Notes: generated from the sequence alone by a model not told the origin. Positions 1 to 7,137 are shown, counted from the first letter of the stretch. The stretch: 9,498 bases of DNA from DSFT01 sp032249175 (GCA_032249175.1 JAVVGK010000057.1:1-9498); one strand, 5' to 3'. A program made the numbers and translations.

Positions 1-2
1 AA

Positions 3-1187
3 TTAACAAATTGCAACTTTACCTTCTAATATCTCCTTCCATAGGCTTGGCAGTTCTTCTAAATGCTTTTGTGCTATTTTCCTAATTTCATTTTCAAAAA
101 TTTTTAAATTATCTTGTTTTGTTCTAATTTTTATATCTAAAACTTGTGGCTCATTTATTGGTTTTCCAATTTGACTTACAATATAAACATAAGCTTCACT
201 AATTTCATCAAAATTATTTACAACATCATTTGCTATCCTATTTGCTATAATATTGTAAAGTTTTCCAACATGACTTATTGGATTTTTACCTGCTGGTGCT
301 TCAAGTGACATAGGTCTATAAGGAGTAATTAATCCATTTATTCTATTTCCTCTTCCAACTTGACCATCATCTCCTGCTTCTGCACTTGTGCCTGTCACTG
401 TAATATAAACAATATCTTTATCAGGTATATCAGCGGTATTTATGTGAATTTCAATTTCATCATCTATATTTTTTGAAATTTCAGAAAAGACTTTATCCTT
501 TAATAATGATTTCTTCTGTAAATAATCATTAACATCTTTAAAGTACTTGTCTATGAAAGCAAGGGCAATAGTAATGGTTATTTTTCTATTTATTCTAACA
601 CCCATAACTTTAATATCCTCTCCAATAAAAGGATAAATTTCTCTTAAATTGAATAAGAAGCTTTCAGTTTGATAAACTAAATTTTCAAGCTTTGAAAATG
701 GAGCATATCCTACGCCAAAAGATGTATCGTTGGATTTAGGAATTTGATTATAACTATTAAATAACTCAACTAAATCTACGCTTCCGGGTCTAATTTTTAA
801 ACTTAATTTAATGTGCTTATTTATATTTAGATGTTTAAAGTTATTTTCTAAAAACTTTTTAGCACTTTCATTATAAATCTCTTCAATTGGTATTTTTTTG
901 TCTTTTATTTCAAGAATTGCTCTTCCTACAACCTTTATTTCAATTGGCTCTAAAACTTCTCCTCCACCAAACTTAGGTATGGCTTTCCCACCAATTAGAA
1001 CTGCTTTATCAACATTATGGTGAAATATTCTTCCAAAATTTTCATAATAGTATTTTGAAAGCTCAATGCTAAATTTTTCAGAGATATTATCACATATTGT
1101 ATCAGGATGTCCAATACCTTTCCTTTCTACGATTTCAACATCTTGCTCTTCAATATAAGGAAAGTCTAAAAAATTTACTCTTATCAT
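3..1187 (-). CDS. mat: Archaeal-type S-adenosylmethionine synthetase (methionine adenosyltransferase)
   Basis: Makes S-adenosylmethionine from methionine and ATP in the cytoplasm. The 394-residue protein matches the archaeal MAT family rather than bacterial MetK. It has ERKGIGHPDTICD at residues 21-33, NDTSFGVGYAPFS at 153-165, the glycine-rich GTSAEAGDDGQVGRGNR at 266-282 and RPMSLEAPAGKNP at 291-303. Its length is about normal for the family (roughly 400), and the stop codon lies just inside the window, so the gene is complete. The start is well supported: a strong Shine-Dalgarno, AGGAGGG, sits 5 nt upstream inside the last codons of lemA, and the ATG overlaps the lemA stop as ATGA, so the two are probably translationally coupled. 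The family assignment is very secure. The odd points are an archaeal-type enzyme in a bacterial gene neighbourhood and lemA as its operon partner. Confidence 0.96.
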   Translation of the reverse strand: MIRVNFLDFPYIEEQDVEIVERKGIGHPDTICDNISEKFSIELSKYYYENFGRIFHHNVDKAVLIGGKAIPKFGGGEVLEPIEIKVVGRAILEIKDKKIPIEEIYNESAKKFLENNFKHLNINKHIKLSLKIRPGSVDLVELFNSYNQIPKSNDTSFGVGYAPFSKLENLVYQTESFLFNLREIYPFIGEDIKVMGVRINRKITITIALAFIDKYFKDVNDYLQKKSLLKDKVFSEISKNIDDEIEIHINTADIPDKDIVYITVTGTSAEAGDDGQVGRGNRINGLITPYRPMSLEAPAGKNPISHVGKLYNIIANRIANDVVNNFDEISEAYVYIVSQIGKPINEPQVLDIKIRTKQDNLKIFENEIRKIAQKHLEELPSLWKEILEGKVAIC

Positions 1188-1771
1188 CTTTTCCCTCCTC
1201 TTAAATCTTCAAAATTAACTTTTGGTGCTTCTCTTTCAATACTTGTTATTTCAAAATATGGCTCTTCTTTAAATCCAAAAAAATTTGCTAAAATGTTATT
1301 TGGAAATCTCTTTATGAACATATTATATTCTCTAACGATTTCATTATATCTTCTTCTTTCAACTGCTATTCTATTTTCAGTTCCTGAAAGCTCATCCATT
1401 AATTTATTGAAACTTTCAGAAGACCTTAATTGTGGATAATTTTCAACAATTACTAATAATCTTGATAGTAATCCTTCAATTTCATTAGCAGATTTTATTT
1501 TTTCTTCATTTGTAATAGCTGAGCCATATTTTGTTCTTGCTTCTGCTATTTTTAGAAAAATTTCTTGCTCTTGAAAGGCAACACCTTTAACTGTTTGAAT
1601 AAGATTTGGTATTAAGTCATATCTTCTTTTAAGAACAACATCTATTTGAGAGAATTGGCTTCTTATTGCTTCTCTTTTTGATATAGCATTATTATAAAAT
1701 GAAATGACAGGTGAAACTAAAAAGATAAAAAGAATAAATAATAACCCTACTACAATTAAAAAACCTCTCAT
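1184..1771 (-). CDS. lemA: LemA family membrane-anchored protein
   Basis: A 195-residue LemA-family protein. A single hydrophobic segment at about residues 4-24 should anchor it, followed by a soluble coiled-coil-like helical domain. Family hallmarks in order: FYNNAISKREAI, QFSQIDVVLKRRYDLIPNLI, ENYPQLRSSESFNKLMDEL, GTENRIAVERRRYNEIVREYN and FPNNILANFFGFKEEPYFE. The length is typical. The molecular function of LemA is not well defined. In other bacteria it often sits beside a TPM-domain protein or HtpX protease, but here it precedes an S-adenosylmethionine synthetase gene. It is divergent from the TPR-like gene at 1814 across 42 nt of promoter DNA. No Shine-Dalgarno precedes the ATG, and a -10-like TAAAAT lies 10 nt upstream, so the message may be nearly leaderless. 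Confidence 0.95.
   Translation of the reverse strand: MRGFLIVVGLLFILFIFLVSPVISFYNNAISKREAIRSQFSQIDVVLKRRYDLIPNLIQTVKGVAFQEQEIFLKIAEARTKYGSAITNEEKIKSANEIEGLLSRLLVIVENYPQLRSSESFNKLMDELSGTENRIAVERRRYNEIVREYNMFIKRFPNNILANFFGFKEEPYFEITSIEREAPKVNFEDLRGGKR
1193..1199 (-). promoter_or_regulatory. Shine-Dalgarno for the MAT gene
   Basis: AGGAGGG on the minus strand, 5 nt before the ATG at 1187 and inside the lemA coding sequence. It fixes the MAT start and suggests reinitiation after lemA. Confidence 0.85.
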
Positions 1772-1776
1772 AATGT

Positions 1777-1805
1777 TTGAAATTTTAAAGCTTATCCTTT
1801 AAAAT
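1777..1805 (+). promoter_or_regulatory. Predicted sigma70-type promoter of the TPR-like/pepP/ybaB/recR operon
   Basis: TTGAAA (1777-1782), a 17-nt spacer, then TAAAAT (1800-1805). Usual spacing would start transcription near 1812, about 2 nt before the ATG at 1814. There is no Shine-Dalgarno, so a leaderless or nearly leaderless mRNA is likely. Confidence 0.6.
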
Positions 1806-1807
1806 TT
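1780..1807. repeat. Perfect 11-bp inverted repeat between divergent genes
   Basis: AAATTTTAAAG (1780-1790), a 6-nt spacer CTTATC, then CTTTAAAATTT (1797-1807). Each arm contains the predicted -10 of one divergent gene. It could be a dyad operator, but the simplest reading is two copies of the same promoter element facing away from each other. Confidence 0.75.
1782..1787 (-). promoter_or_regulatory. Predicted -10 element for lemA
   Basis: TAAAAT on the minus strand, within CTTTAAAATTT (1780-1790), 10 nt before the lemA ATG. The -35 region is weak: CCGAAA or CGAAAA at 17-18 nt spacing. It forms one arm of a perfect inverted repeat whose other arm serves the divergent gene. Confidence 0.55.
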
Positions 1808-1813
1808 TCGGAT

Positions 1814-2161
1814 ATGAGCAGATGGAAGCAATATCAAATTAAAAAACAGCAAAAACTAAAATTAAAAAAGAAAAGTTATAAAACGGAAGCAAAAATTGCT
1901 GAGCTTTTGCTTGCTGGTGAAACTGAAAAGGCTCTTGAAATTGCTAAGACATTCTTAGTAAAACATCCAACTAATATAAGAGGTTGGGCTTATAAAAGAG
2001 GTGTTGAATTATGGATAAAACATATTGAGCCAATAATTAGTAATTATCCTGTTGATGTTCGTTTAAATGTTTTAAAAATTCTAAGAGAGGAATGGAAAAA
2101 AGACCCAAGATTAAAACCTGAAATTGTTTTACCAAAAATAAATGCTATCTTACCTTCGTAA
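1814..2161 (+). CDS. Small lysine-rich protein with one TPR-like motif
   Basis: A 115-residue protein that I do not recognise as a named family. Residues 4-23 are almost all Lys/Gln/Tyr and strongly basic, suggesting nucleic-acid or ribosome contact (inference). Residues 24-60 carry one TPR-like helix pair: G35, E36, T37, A40, A44, F47 and P52 fall at the second-helix consensus positions of a tetratricopeptide repeat. The C-terminal half is mixed-charge, probably helical, with no visible motif. No signal peptide or membrane segment is apparent. The start is the first ATG after a good promoter; there is no Shine-Dalgarno. Its last 20 nt overlap the peptidase start in another frame, so it heads an operon with pepP-like, ybaB and recR and is probably translationally coupled to the peptidase. 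It is a real gene with unknown function. Confidence 0.8.
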   Translation: MSRWKQYQIKKQQKLKLKKKSYKTEAKIAELLLAGETEKALEIAKTFLVKHPTNIRGWAYKRGVELWIKHIEPIISNYPVDVRLNVLKILREEWKKDPRLKPEIVLPKINAILPS

Positions 2162-3218
2162 TTATTTAATTGAAAACGATTTTGACGGATTTCTTATAAC
2201 TAATTTATCAAATGTAAAATATCTTTCAAATTTTTCAGGCTCATCTGCCCAAATTTTAATAAGTAAAGAAAAAAACTATTTTATTACTGATTTTAGATAT
2301 AAAATTTATGCTAATGAAAAAATTGACAAAACAAAATATGAAGTCATTATTTATGATGATTATTTCAAGACAATGGAAGAACTATTAAAGCCAATAAAAA
2401 AATTAGCTATTGAAGGAAAATATATTTCAATAAGCACACTTAATAGCTTTAAAGAGAAATTTAAAGATGTTGAGTTCATTCCTACGAATAATGTAATTGA
2501 AAATTTAAGGGCTATTAAAAGTTATGAAGAAATTCAAAAAATTAAAAAAGCTTGTGATATTGCCAAAAATGTCTTTGAAGAAATTTTAAACATTATAGAG
2601 CCTGAAAAAATGACTGAAAGGGATTTAGCAATAGAAATGGAATATATAGCAAGGAAAAAATACAATATTGAGAAAATGGCTTTTGAAACAATTGTTTTAA
2701 CATCTTATAGAAGTGCTATGCCACATGGAAGACCTTCAAATTATAGAATTTTGAATAATAATCCACTTTTAATAGATTTTGGTGTTGTTTATGATGGATA
2801 TTGTTGTGATATTACAAGAATGATTTGGATAGGCTCAAATATAAATGAAAAATTCTTAGAAGTTTATAAAATTGTTAGTGAAGCACTATATTTAGTTCAG
2901 GAAAAGACGAAAATTGGACTTAAAAATAAAGAAGTTGATTCAATAGCAAGAGATTATTTAAAAAGTTTTGGTTATGATGAAAATTATTTTGGTCATGCAC
3001 TTGGTCATTCTATTGGAATTGATGTTCATGAAATTCCTGCTTTAAGCTATAAGGCAGATGAATGGATTTTGAAGGGAAATGAAGTTTTTACAATTGAGCC
3101 TGGCGTTTATATTGAAAATGAATTTGGAATAAGAATTGAAGATATTGTTTATCTTGATAAAGAAGAAAATAAAGTTATAAATTTAACTAACATAACCAAA
3201 GACATAATAAAAATATAG
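2142..3218 (+). CDS. Xaa-Pro aminopeptidase-like M24 metallopeptidase
   Basis: A cytoplasmic peptidase that should remove N-terminal residues preceding proline. The 358-residue protein has an N-terminal creatinase-like domain (about 1-120, with LITNLSNVKYLSNFSGSSA at 18-36) and a C-terminal pita-bread catalytic domain. All five metal ligands of family M24 are visible: D212 in IDFG, D223 in CDITR, H289 in GHALGHS, E319 in FTIEPGVY and E333 in IRIED. H285 and H296 (VHEIP) occupy the conserved proton-shuttle positions. The length is typical of PepP/PepQ-type enzymes. The start overlaps the upstream small gene by 20 nt and has no Shine-Dalgarno, which fits coupled translation. The gene ends 10 nt before the ybaB ATG. 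The choice between Xaa-Pro aminopeptidase and Xaa-Pro dipeptidase cannot be made from sequence alone. Confidence 0.93.
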   Translation: MLSYLRNYLIENDFDGFLITNLSNVKYLSNFSGSSAQILISKEKNYFITDFRYKIYANEKIDKTKYEVIIYDDYFKTMEELLKPIKKLAIEGKYISISTLNSFKEKFKDVEFIPTNNVIENLRAIKSYEEIQKIKKACDIAKNVFEEILNIIEPEKMTERDLAIEMEYIARKKYNIEKMAFETIVLTSYRSAMPHGRPSNYRILNNNPLLIDFGVVYDGYCCDITRMIWIGSNINEKFLEVYKIVSEALYLVQEKTKIGLKNKEVDSIARDYLKSFGYDENYFGHALGHSIGIDVHEIPALSYKADEWILKGNEVFTIEPGVYIENEFGIRIEDIVYLDKEENKVINLTNITKDIIKI

Positions 3219-3222
3219 GAGG
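3217..3222 (+). promoter_or_regulatory. Shine-Dalgarno deciding the ybaB start
   Basis: AGGAGG overlaps the last two bases of the peptidase stop codon and lies 6 nt before ATG 3229. A TTG at 3223 would abut it with no spacing, so the ATG is preferred. Confidence 0.85.
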
Positions 3223-3228
3223 TTGAAT

Positions 3229-3543
3229 ATGCTTGGAAATTTAAAGCAAATTATGGAAGCAAAAGCTAAAATAGATAAGATGCAAAAGGAGCTAAAAAAT
3301 ATAAGAATAGAAGAAAGTGGAATGGATGGTAAAATTAAGGTTATTGTAAATGGAGCAGGTGAAGTAATTGATATAAAATTGAGTGAAGAGATTTTTAAAT
3401 CACAAGATGTTAAGAAAATTGAGAAAACGATAGTTAATTTAATAAATAATGCTCAAAAGAAAGCTCAGCAACAATCACTACAAAAAATGCAAGAATTGTT
3501 AAAGGATTTGCCACCAGAGGTTAGAAAACAACTTGGTATATGA
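3229..3543 (+). CDS. ybaB: YbaB/EbfC family nucleoid-associated DNA-binding protein
   Basis: A small DNA-binding nucleoid protein, normally a homodimer. The 104-residue protein shows the family layout: an N-terminal amphipathic helix (MLGNLKQIMEAKAKIDKMQKEL), a short beta sheet with GMDGKIKVIVNGAGEVIDIKLSEE (about 30-53), then a long Gln/Lys-rich helix ending in LPPEVRKQLGI. The ATG at 3229 is chosen over an in-frame TTG at 3223 because only the ATG has correct spacing to AGGAGG. Its stop overlaps the recR ATG as ATGA. The ybaB-recR pair is one of the most conserved bacterial gene pairs; the usual upstream partner dnaX is not here and is replaced by the peptidase gene. Confidence 0.95.
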   Translation: MLGNLKQIMEAKAKIDKMQKELKNIRIEESGMDGKIKVIVNGAGEVIDIKLSEEIFKSQDVKKIEKTIVNLINNAQKKAQQQSLQKMQELLKDLPPEVRKQLGI

Positions 3544-4133
3544 AATTTCCAAAATCTTTTTTAAAACTTATTGAAAATTTAAAAAAACTTCCTGGTATTG
3601 GTGAAAAAACTGCCGAAAAGAGTGCTTTTGCTATTGTAAAAAACAAAAAAATTTTAGAAGATTTAATAAATTCTTTAAATGAAATAAAGGAGTTAAAATT
3701 ATGTTTAAAATGTCATACAATTTCAGAGAAAGATATTTGTGATATATGCTCAGATATTCAAAGAGATAAAATTATTATGGTTGTTGAAAGTCCATATGAT
3801 ATGTTTCATATTGAAAGGCTTGGTGTTTATAATGGTAAATATCATGTAATTGGAGGATTAATTTCTCCACTTGAAGGGATTGAGCCAAATAGTTTGTTTA
3901 TTGATGATTTAAGAAATAGAATTTTGGAGGAAGATATTTTGGAGGTGATAATTGGTTTAAGTCCAAGTGTTGAGGGTGATGCTACGAGTTATTATATTTA
4001 TGAAAAAATAAAAGATTTAAAGATAAATATAACGCAAATAGCAAGAGGCATTCCAACAGGTTATGAAATTATTTATGCTGATAGTATTACATTACAAAAA
4101 GCAATTTTATCAAGACAACCATTTAGTCCTTAA
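3540..4133 (+). CDS. recR: Recombination protein RecR
   Basis: RecR works with RecO, and RecF in many species, to load RecA on gapped DNA during repair. The 197-residue protein has the usual length (about 198-201) and full architecture: a helix-hairpin-helix at 17-30 (LPGIGEKTAEKSAF), a four-cysteine zinc finger with C55, C58, C67 and C70, a Toprim domain from about residue 77 with E83 (MVVESPYD) and SPSVEGDATS at 141-150, and the C-terminal RGIPTGYEIIYADSITLQKAIL (169-190). The start overlaps the ybaB stop (ATGA), so translation is coupled. It ends 25 nt before the convergent yfiH-like gene; I see no hairpin terminator in that gap. Nothing appears missing. Confidence 0.97.
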   Translation: MKFPKSFLKLIENLKKLPGIGEKTAEKSAFAIVKNKKILEDLINSLNEIKELKLCLKCHTISEKDICDICSDIQRDKIIMVVESPYDMFHIERLGVYNGKYHVIGGLISPLEGIEPNSLFIDDLRNRILEEDILEVIIGLSPSVEGDATSYYIYEKIKDLKINITQIARGIPTGYEIIYADSITLQKAILSRQPFSP

Positions 4134-4158
4134 TTCGTTCAAGTTTAATTACTAAATT

Positions 4159-4788
4159 TTAAAACATTTCAAAAATTGTCAAAATTCTACTTTTTTCTTT
4201 TCTTCTATGAGAATAAAGAATTGGATTTTCATAAGTACAAGATGGTGGATAAATAATTTCATTAATTCCGAATTGTTTAAGAATATCTAAATTGAAAGTT
4301 AAAATATCAAGAAAAATTTTTTCATCCTTAAAATGGAAGTATTCTCTTGGGAAATAGTTAAATAAATCCTCTTTAACTTCGTAACATTTTGAGCAAATAC
4401 CAGGACCAAAAATTGCCATTATATCCTTTGAGTAAAATTTAGTTTGGAGGATTCTCAAACATTTCTCTAAAATTCTTAAATATGAGCCTTTCCATCCAAT
4501 ATGTAAAATAGCTCCAATTTGATTTTTCTTATCAATTAAAATAACAGGATAGCAATCAGCAGTTCTTATCCTTGATTTTACATTCTTCAATTTTAAAATT
4601 ATTCCATCACCATCTAAATTACCTTTTGGTAAATTTTTTATATCATCAATAATGTAAATTTTATCTGAATGGATTTGATTTAGCCAAACATCACAAGTTA
4701 TTGATGCTTCATCTATTAGTTTTGTAGAAACCTTAACTATGAAAAAATCTCCTTCAATAACATAAAAACCATCTTTAAATACCCACAT
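4159..4788 (-). CDS. pgeF: YfiH/PgeF family protein (DUF152; laccase-domain family)
   Basis: Member of the family variously annotated as polyphenol oxidoreductase, purine nucleoside phosphorylase or peptidoglycan-editing factor. Enzymes studied in the family act on purine nucleosides, while E. coli YfiH is linked to keeping L-Ser out of peptidoglycan. The three catalytic Zn-ligand positions are present: H40 in NQIHSD, C79 in RTADCYPVIL and H96 in ILHIGWKG. Other family blocks are DGDGIIL (60-66), FGPGICSKCYEV (117-128) and a C-terminal YSHRR with a conserved preceding cysteine (C184). At 209 residues it is somewhat shorter than E. coli YfiH (243). The start lies 1 nt after the der stop with no clear Shine-Dalgarno, so translation is probably coupled to der. 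The family is secure, the substrate less so. Confidence 0.92.
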   Translation of the reverse strand: MWVFKDGFYVIEGDFFIVKVSTKLIDEASITCDVWLNQIHSDKIYIIDDIKNLPKGNLDGDGIILKLKNVKSRIRTADCYPVILIDKKNQIGAILHIGWKGSYLRILEKCLRILQTKFYSKDIMAIFGPGICSKCYEVKEDLFNYFPREYFHFKDEKIFLDILTFNLDILKQFGINEIIYPPSCTYENPILYSHRRKEKSRILTIFEMF

Positions 4789-4789
4789 A

Positions 4790-6079
4790 TTACTTTTTCT
4801 TTTCCATTATAATTTTTATTGGACTTCCATAAAAACCAAATTTTTTTCTTAAAGCACTTTCAATATATTTAACATAATGGCTTTTAAATTCTTTATCAAG
4901 AACAAATTTAAATGTTGGAGGTTTATGACCAACTTGCTTAATTTCATAAATTCTTGAAGGTGGTTTATTTAATTCAAATGCTTGTGATAATGTGTCAAGT
5001 AATTCATCCTTTCTTAATTGTTTGTTATACTGCTTATAAACTTCTTTTATTGTTTGTTTTAAAATATCTATATTTTCTCCTGTTTTGGCAGAAACAAATA
5101 GAAAGGGAGCCCAATCTACAAATTCAAGTTCCTTTTTAAAATAATCAAAAACTTTCTTTCTATCTTTTTTCTTTATTAAATCACATTTATTTAAAACAAC
5201 AACGAGAGCCTTATATTCTTTTTGAGCAATACCTACAACTTTCTTATCTATTCTTGTAACTTTCTGCGATGCATCTAAAACAGCTAAAAGAACTTCTGAA
5301 TAATGAATACTTCTTGAAGTTCTAACATAAGAATAATATTCAATATCATCTTTAAATTCTCTTTTAAGTCCAGCAGTATCAACAAATATAAATTCCTTTG
5401 TTTCAACATCTATTGAATCTCTTGTTGTTCCAGGAATATCTGAAACAATAGCAATTTCTTCACCAACAAGGGCATTTAATAGTGATGATTTTCCAACATT
5501 TACCTTACCTATAATTCCTACTCTCGGTTTATCTTTTAATTTTTTATATCTTTTTAAAGGCTCAAAACCTTCACTTTTAAGATAATCAAAAATATCTTCA
5601 AATAGTTCATTTAACCCAATTTTATGCTCTGCTGATATTGGATAAACTTTATCAAATCCAAGTTTATAGTATTCCAAATATGAAAAATCCTTTCTATCAC
5701 ATTTATTAACTGCTAAAAAAACCTTTTTATTATAATTTCTTAAAACATTCGCAATTTCATAATCCATAGGTAAAGGCTCAGTAGTTCCATCTGTAAGAAA
5801 TATAATAACATCTGCCTTTTCAATAGCCTTTTTAATACTTTCTAAAACCTTATCATATAAAACTTCCATTTCTTTTTTATCTAATAATCCTCCTGTATCT
5901 GTTAAATAAAAGCTCCAATCAAGCCAATATCCTATTTTTGTAATTCTATCCCTTGTAATAGCAGGTTGATTTTTCACAATAGAAAAAGGCTTTTCAATCA
6001 GTTTATTAAATAATGTTGATTTTCCAACATTTGCTCTTCCAACAATTACAACTCTTGGAAGCCTTTTTTTTACTTCCAT
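4790..6079 (-). CDS. der: Ribosome-assembly GTPase Der (EngA)
   Basis: Essential double GTPase that helps mature the large ribosomal subunit. The 429-residue protein has two G domains and a C-terminal KH-like domain (about 350-429). G domain 1: GRANVGKS at 14-21, DTGG at 61-64, NKCD at 125-128 and SA at 149-150. G domain 2: GKVNVGKS at 191-198, DIPGTTRDS at 214-222, DTAG at 234-237, NKCD at 297-300 and SAK at 330-332. The switch region of domain 1 reads NQPAITRDR where most homologues have PG before the threonine, a mild deviation. An AAGGAG sits 10 nt upstream of the ATG inside the preceding gene, which overlaps der by 10 nt. It is the middle gene of a three-gene minus-strand operon. Confidence 0.98.
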   Translation of the reverse strand: MEVKKRLPRVVIVGRANVGKSTLFNKLIEKPFSIVKNQPAITRDRITKIGYWLDWSFYLTDTGGLLDKKEMEVLYDKVLESIKKAIEKADVIIFLTDGTTEPLPMDYEIANVLRNYNKKVFLAVNKCDRKDFSYLEYYKLGFDKVYPISAEHKIGLNELFEDIFDYLKSEGFEPLKRYKKLKDKPRVGIIGKVNVGKSSLLNALVGEEIAIVSDIPGTTRDSIDVETKEFIFVDTAGLKREFKDDIEYYSYVRTSRSIHYSEVLLAVLDASQKVTRIDKKVVGIAQKEYKALVVVLNKCDLIKKKDRKKVFDYFKKELEFVDWAPFLFVSAKTGENIDILKQTIKEVYKQYNKQLRKDELLDTLSQAFELNKPPSRIYEIKQVGHKPPTFKFVLDKEFKSHYVKYIESALRKKFGFYGSPIKIIMEKKK

Positions 6080-6891
6080 TTTTCACTTACTCCTTCAATT
6101 AAATCATTACAAATAACCTTTTTGACTTTACTATCAAAAAATTCAACATTTACTAAATTTGATTTTACTGATATTACATCTTCATTATTTTTTGTTTGAA
6201 CATCAGCATTACTTATAAATTGAGCATTTTCAATTCTTGAATTTTTATAATAAATAAAAATTGTATCAGCACTACCTTTTCCATTTTCCCAAGATATAAA
6301 AGCATTATTATAAATTGTAATTTTTTCTGTTGAATCTTTTAGTGTTTCATAAATTAAGCTATCACCCTTAGCAAATTCCTTTTTTGTTTTAAGACTTATT
6401 AAAGGTTTAAGTTTTAAATTTTCCTTAAAAACAAAAACGATATTTGTTTTAATATCAACCGTATCGCTATCTCTGATTATGTTTATATACTTTACATTAA
6501 AAATAACACCTTCCTTTTTATTCAAGTCATAATTTCCACTATCACCTTCACAAGCAATTTTTTTATCTTTTAAATAAATATAAACATTATTTTTTGCCCT
6601 TGAAAAATTATTTTTCACATGAATTTCATTTGCCTTTATAATTCTTAAACTATCTTCAAGATAAACATTTCCTTTTAAATAAATTTCATCATTTTTTTGA
6701 ATATGTCTTAAATAATTGGAAGTTGTAATGTAATTTTTCCCTTTTACTAAAACATTCCCTTCAAGCTCAGAAATGCCTTCTCCTTCATAATATATTCCCT
6801 TATTTGAATAAATTTCATAATTGTCCGTCTTTAAAAAAACATTACCTTTTAATTTATAAACATAACCTTTTTCAGAATACTCTATCTCCAT
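6070..6891 (-). CDS. OstA/LptA-like periplasmic beta-jellyroll protein
   Basis: Likely a periplasmic lipopolysaccharide-transport or OstA-like protein of a diderm envelope. The 273 residues form a run of short beta-strand repeats typical of the OstA/LptA fold: YKLKGNVFLKTDNYEIYSNK, ELEGNVLVKGKNYITTSN, YLKGNVYLEDSLRIIKANEI, KNNVYIYLKDKKIACEGD and further weaker copies to the C terminus. GNV recurs with a spacing of about 30 residues. From the ATG at 6891 there is no signal peptide, which is odd for this fold. The frame stays open upstream, and residues encoded by 6892-6933 are hydrophobic (IIFLAYFEFKA), so the true start may be an ATT at 6933. An AAGG sits 8 nt before ATG 6891, so that start is not excluded. 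It overlaps der by 10 nt. The exact subfamily is uncertain. Confidence 0.85.
   Translation of the reverse strand: MEIEYSEKGYVYKLKGNVFLKTDNYEIYSNKGIYYEGEGISELEGNVLVKGKNYITTSNYLRHIQKNDEIYLKGNVYLEDSLRIIKANEIHVKNNFSRAKNNVYIYLKDKKIACEGDSGNYDLNKKEGVIFNVKYINIIRDSDTVDIKTNIVFVFKENLKLKPLISLKTKKEFAKGDSLIYETLKDSTEKITIYNNAFISWENGKGSADTIFIYYKNSRIENAQFISNADVQTKNNEDVISVKSNLVNVEFFDSKVKKVICNDLIEGVSEKWK
6090..6095 (-). promoter_or_regulatory. Shine-Dalgarno for der
   Basis: AAGGAG on the minus strand, 10 nt before the der ATG at 6079, embedded in the end of the OstA/LptA-like gene. Confidence 0.7.
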
Positions 6892-6940
6892 ATTATCCGC
6901 CTTGAATTCAAAGTAAGCAAGGAAAATTATAATAGTTATT

Positions 6941-6951
6941 AAATTTTAAAG
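6941..6951 (-). promoter_or_regulatory. Predicted -10 region of the lptA-like/der/yfiH operon
   Basis: CTTTAAAATTT on the minus strand, containing TAAAAT. It is the same 11-mer found before lemA, the TPR-like gene and ALDH. It ends 7 nt before an ATT at 6933. No good -35 is visible. Confidence 0.5.
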
Positions 6952-6976
6952 CTTCTTAATTAAAGAGGCATATAAG

Positions 6977-7122
6977 TTATGAAAGATTTTCTGAAACTAT
7001 TGACTTCATAGGGGGAATTTAAGGGGGCGAAAGTTTTAAGGCGAAGCCTTATTTTCAGGGTGGGTGGGAAAATATAATAAAATAAATAATTTCAGAATTA
7101 TTGGACAAGGCACAAAGCCTTT
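6977..7122 (+). repeat. G-rich hairpin element, copy 1
   Basis: First of two diverged direct copies in the 428-nt gene-free gap between the lptA-like gene and ALDH. Order of blocks: TTATG and an AT-rich lead, G5 (7011-7015), AATTTAA, G5 plus CGAA (7023-7031), hairpin TAAGGC-GAA-GCCTTA (7037-7051), GGGTGGGTGGG (7058-7068), an A/T stretch, TTTCAGAATTATTG, then AAGGC-ACAAA-GCCTT (7108-7122). It lacks about 24 nt present in copy 2, including the CCCCCC arm of the main hairpin. Its G-rich blocks stand out sharply from the AT-rich genes. I see no open reading frame of convincing length in it. Confidence 0.85.
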
Positions 7123-7137
7123 GCTTTGTCCAATAAA
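7099..7137 (+). other. 11-bp stem-loop at the end of repeat copy 1
   Basis: TTATTGGACAA (7099-7109) pairs perfectly with TTGTCCAATAA (7127-7137), and the smaller AAGGC/GCCTT stem nests at its base. It is not followed by a T-run, so it is a poor intrinsic terminator. Confidence 0.7.

Noticed and set aside
3223..3228. TTG start for ybaB at 3223, giving two extra residues
   Set aside because: The AGGAGG at 3217-3222 would abut the TTG with no spacer, while ATG 3229 has a 6-nt spacer and gives the usual family N terminus.
4134..4158. Bidirectional terminator between the convergent recR and yfiH-family genes
   Set aside because: The 25-nt gap contains no inverted repeat able to form a hairpin.
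4954..5139. Plus-strand open frame of 61 codons
   Set aside because: It lies antisense within der, whose double-GTPase reading is certain; its low-complexity hydrophobic translation is a by-product of AT-rich antisense.
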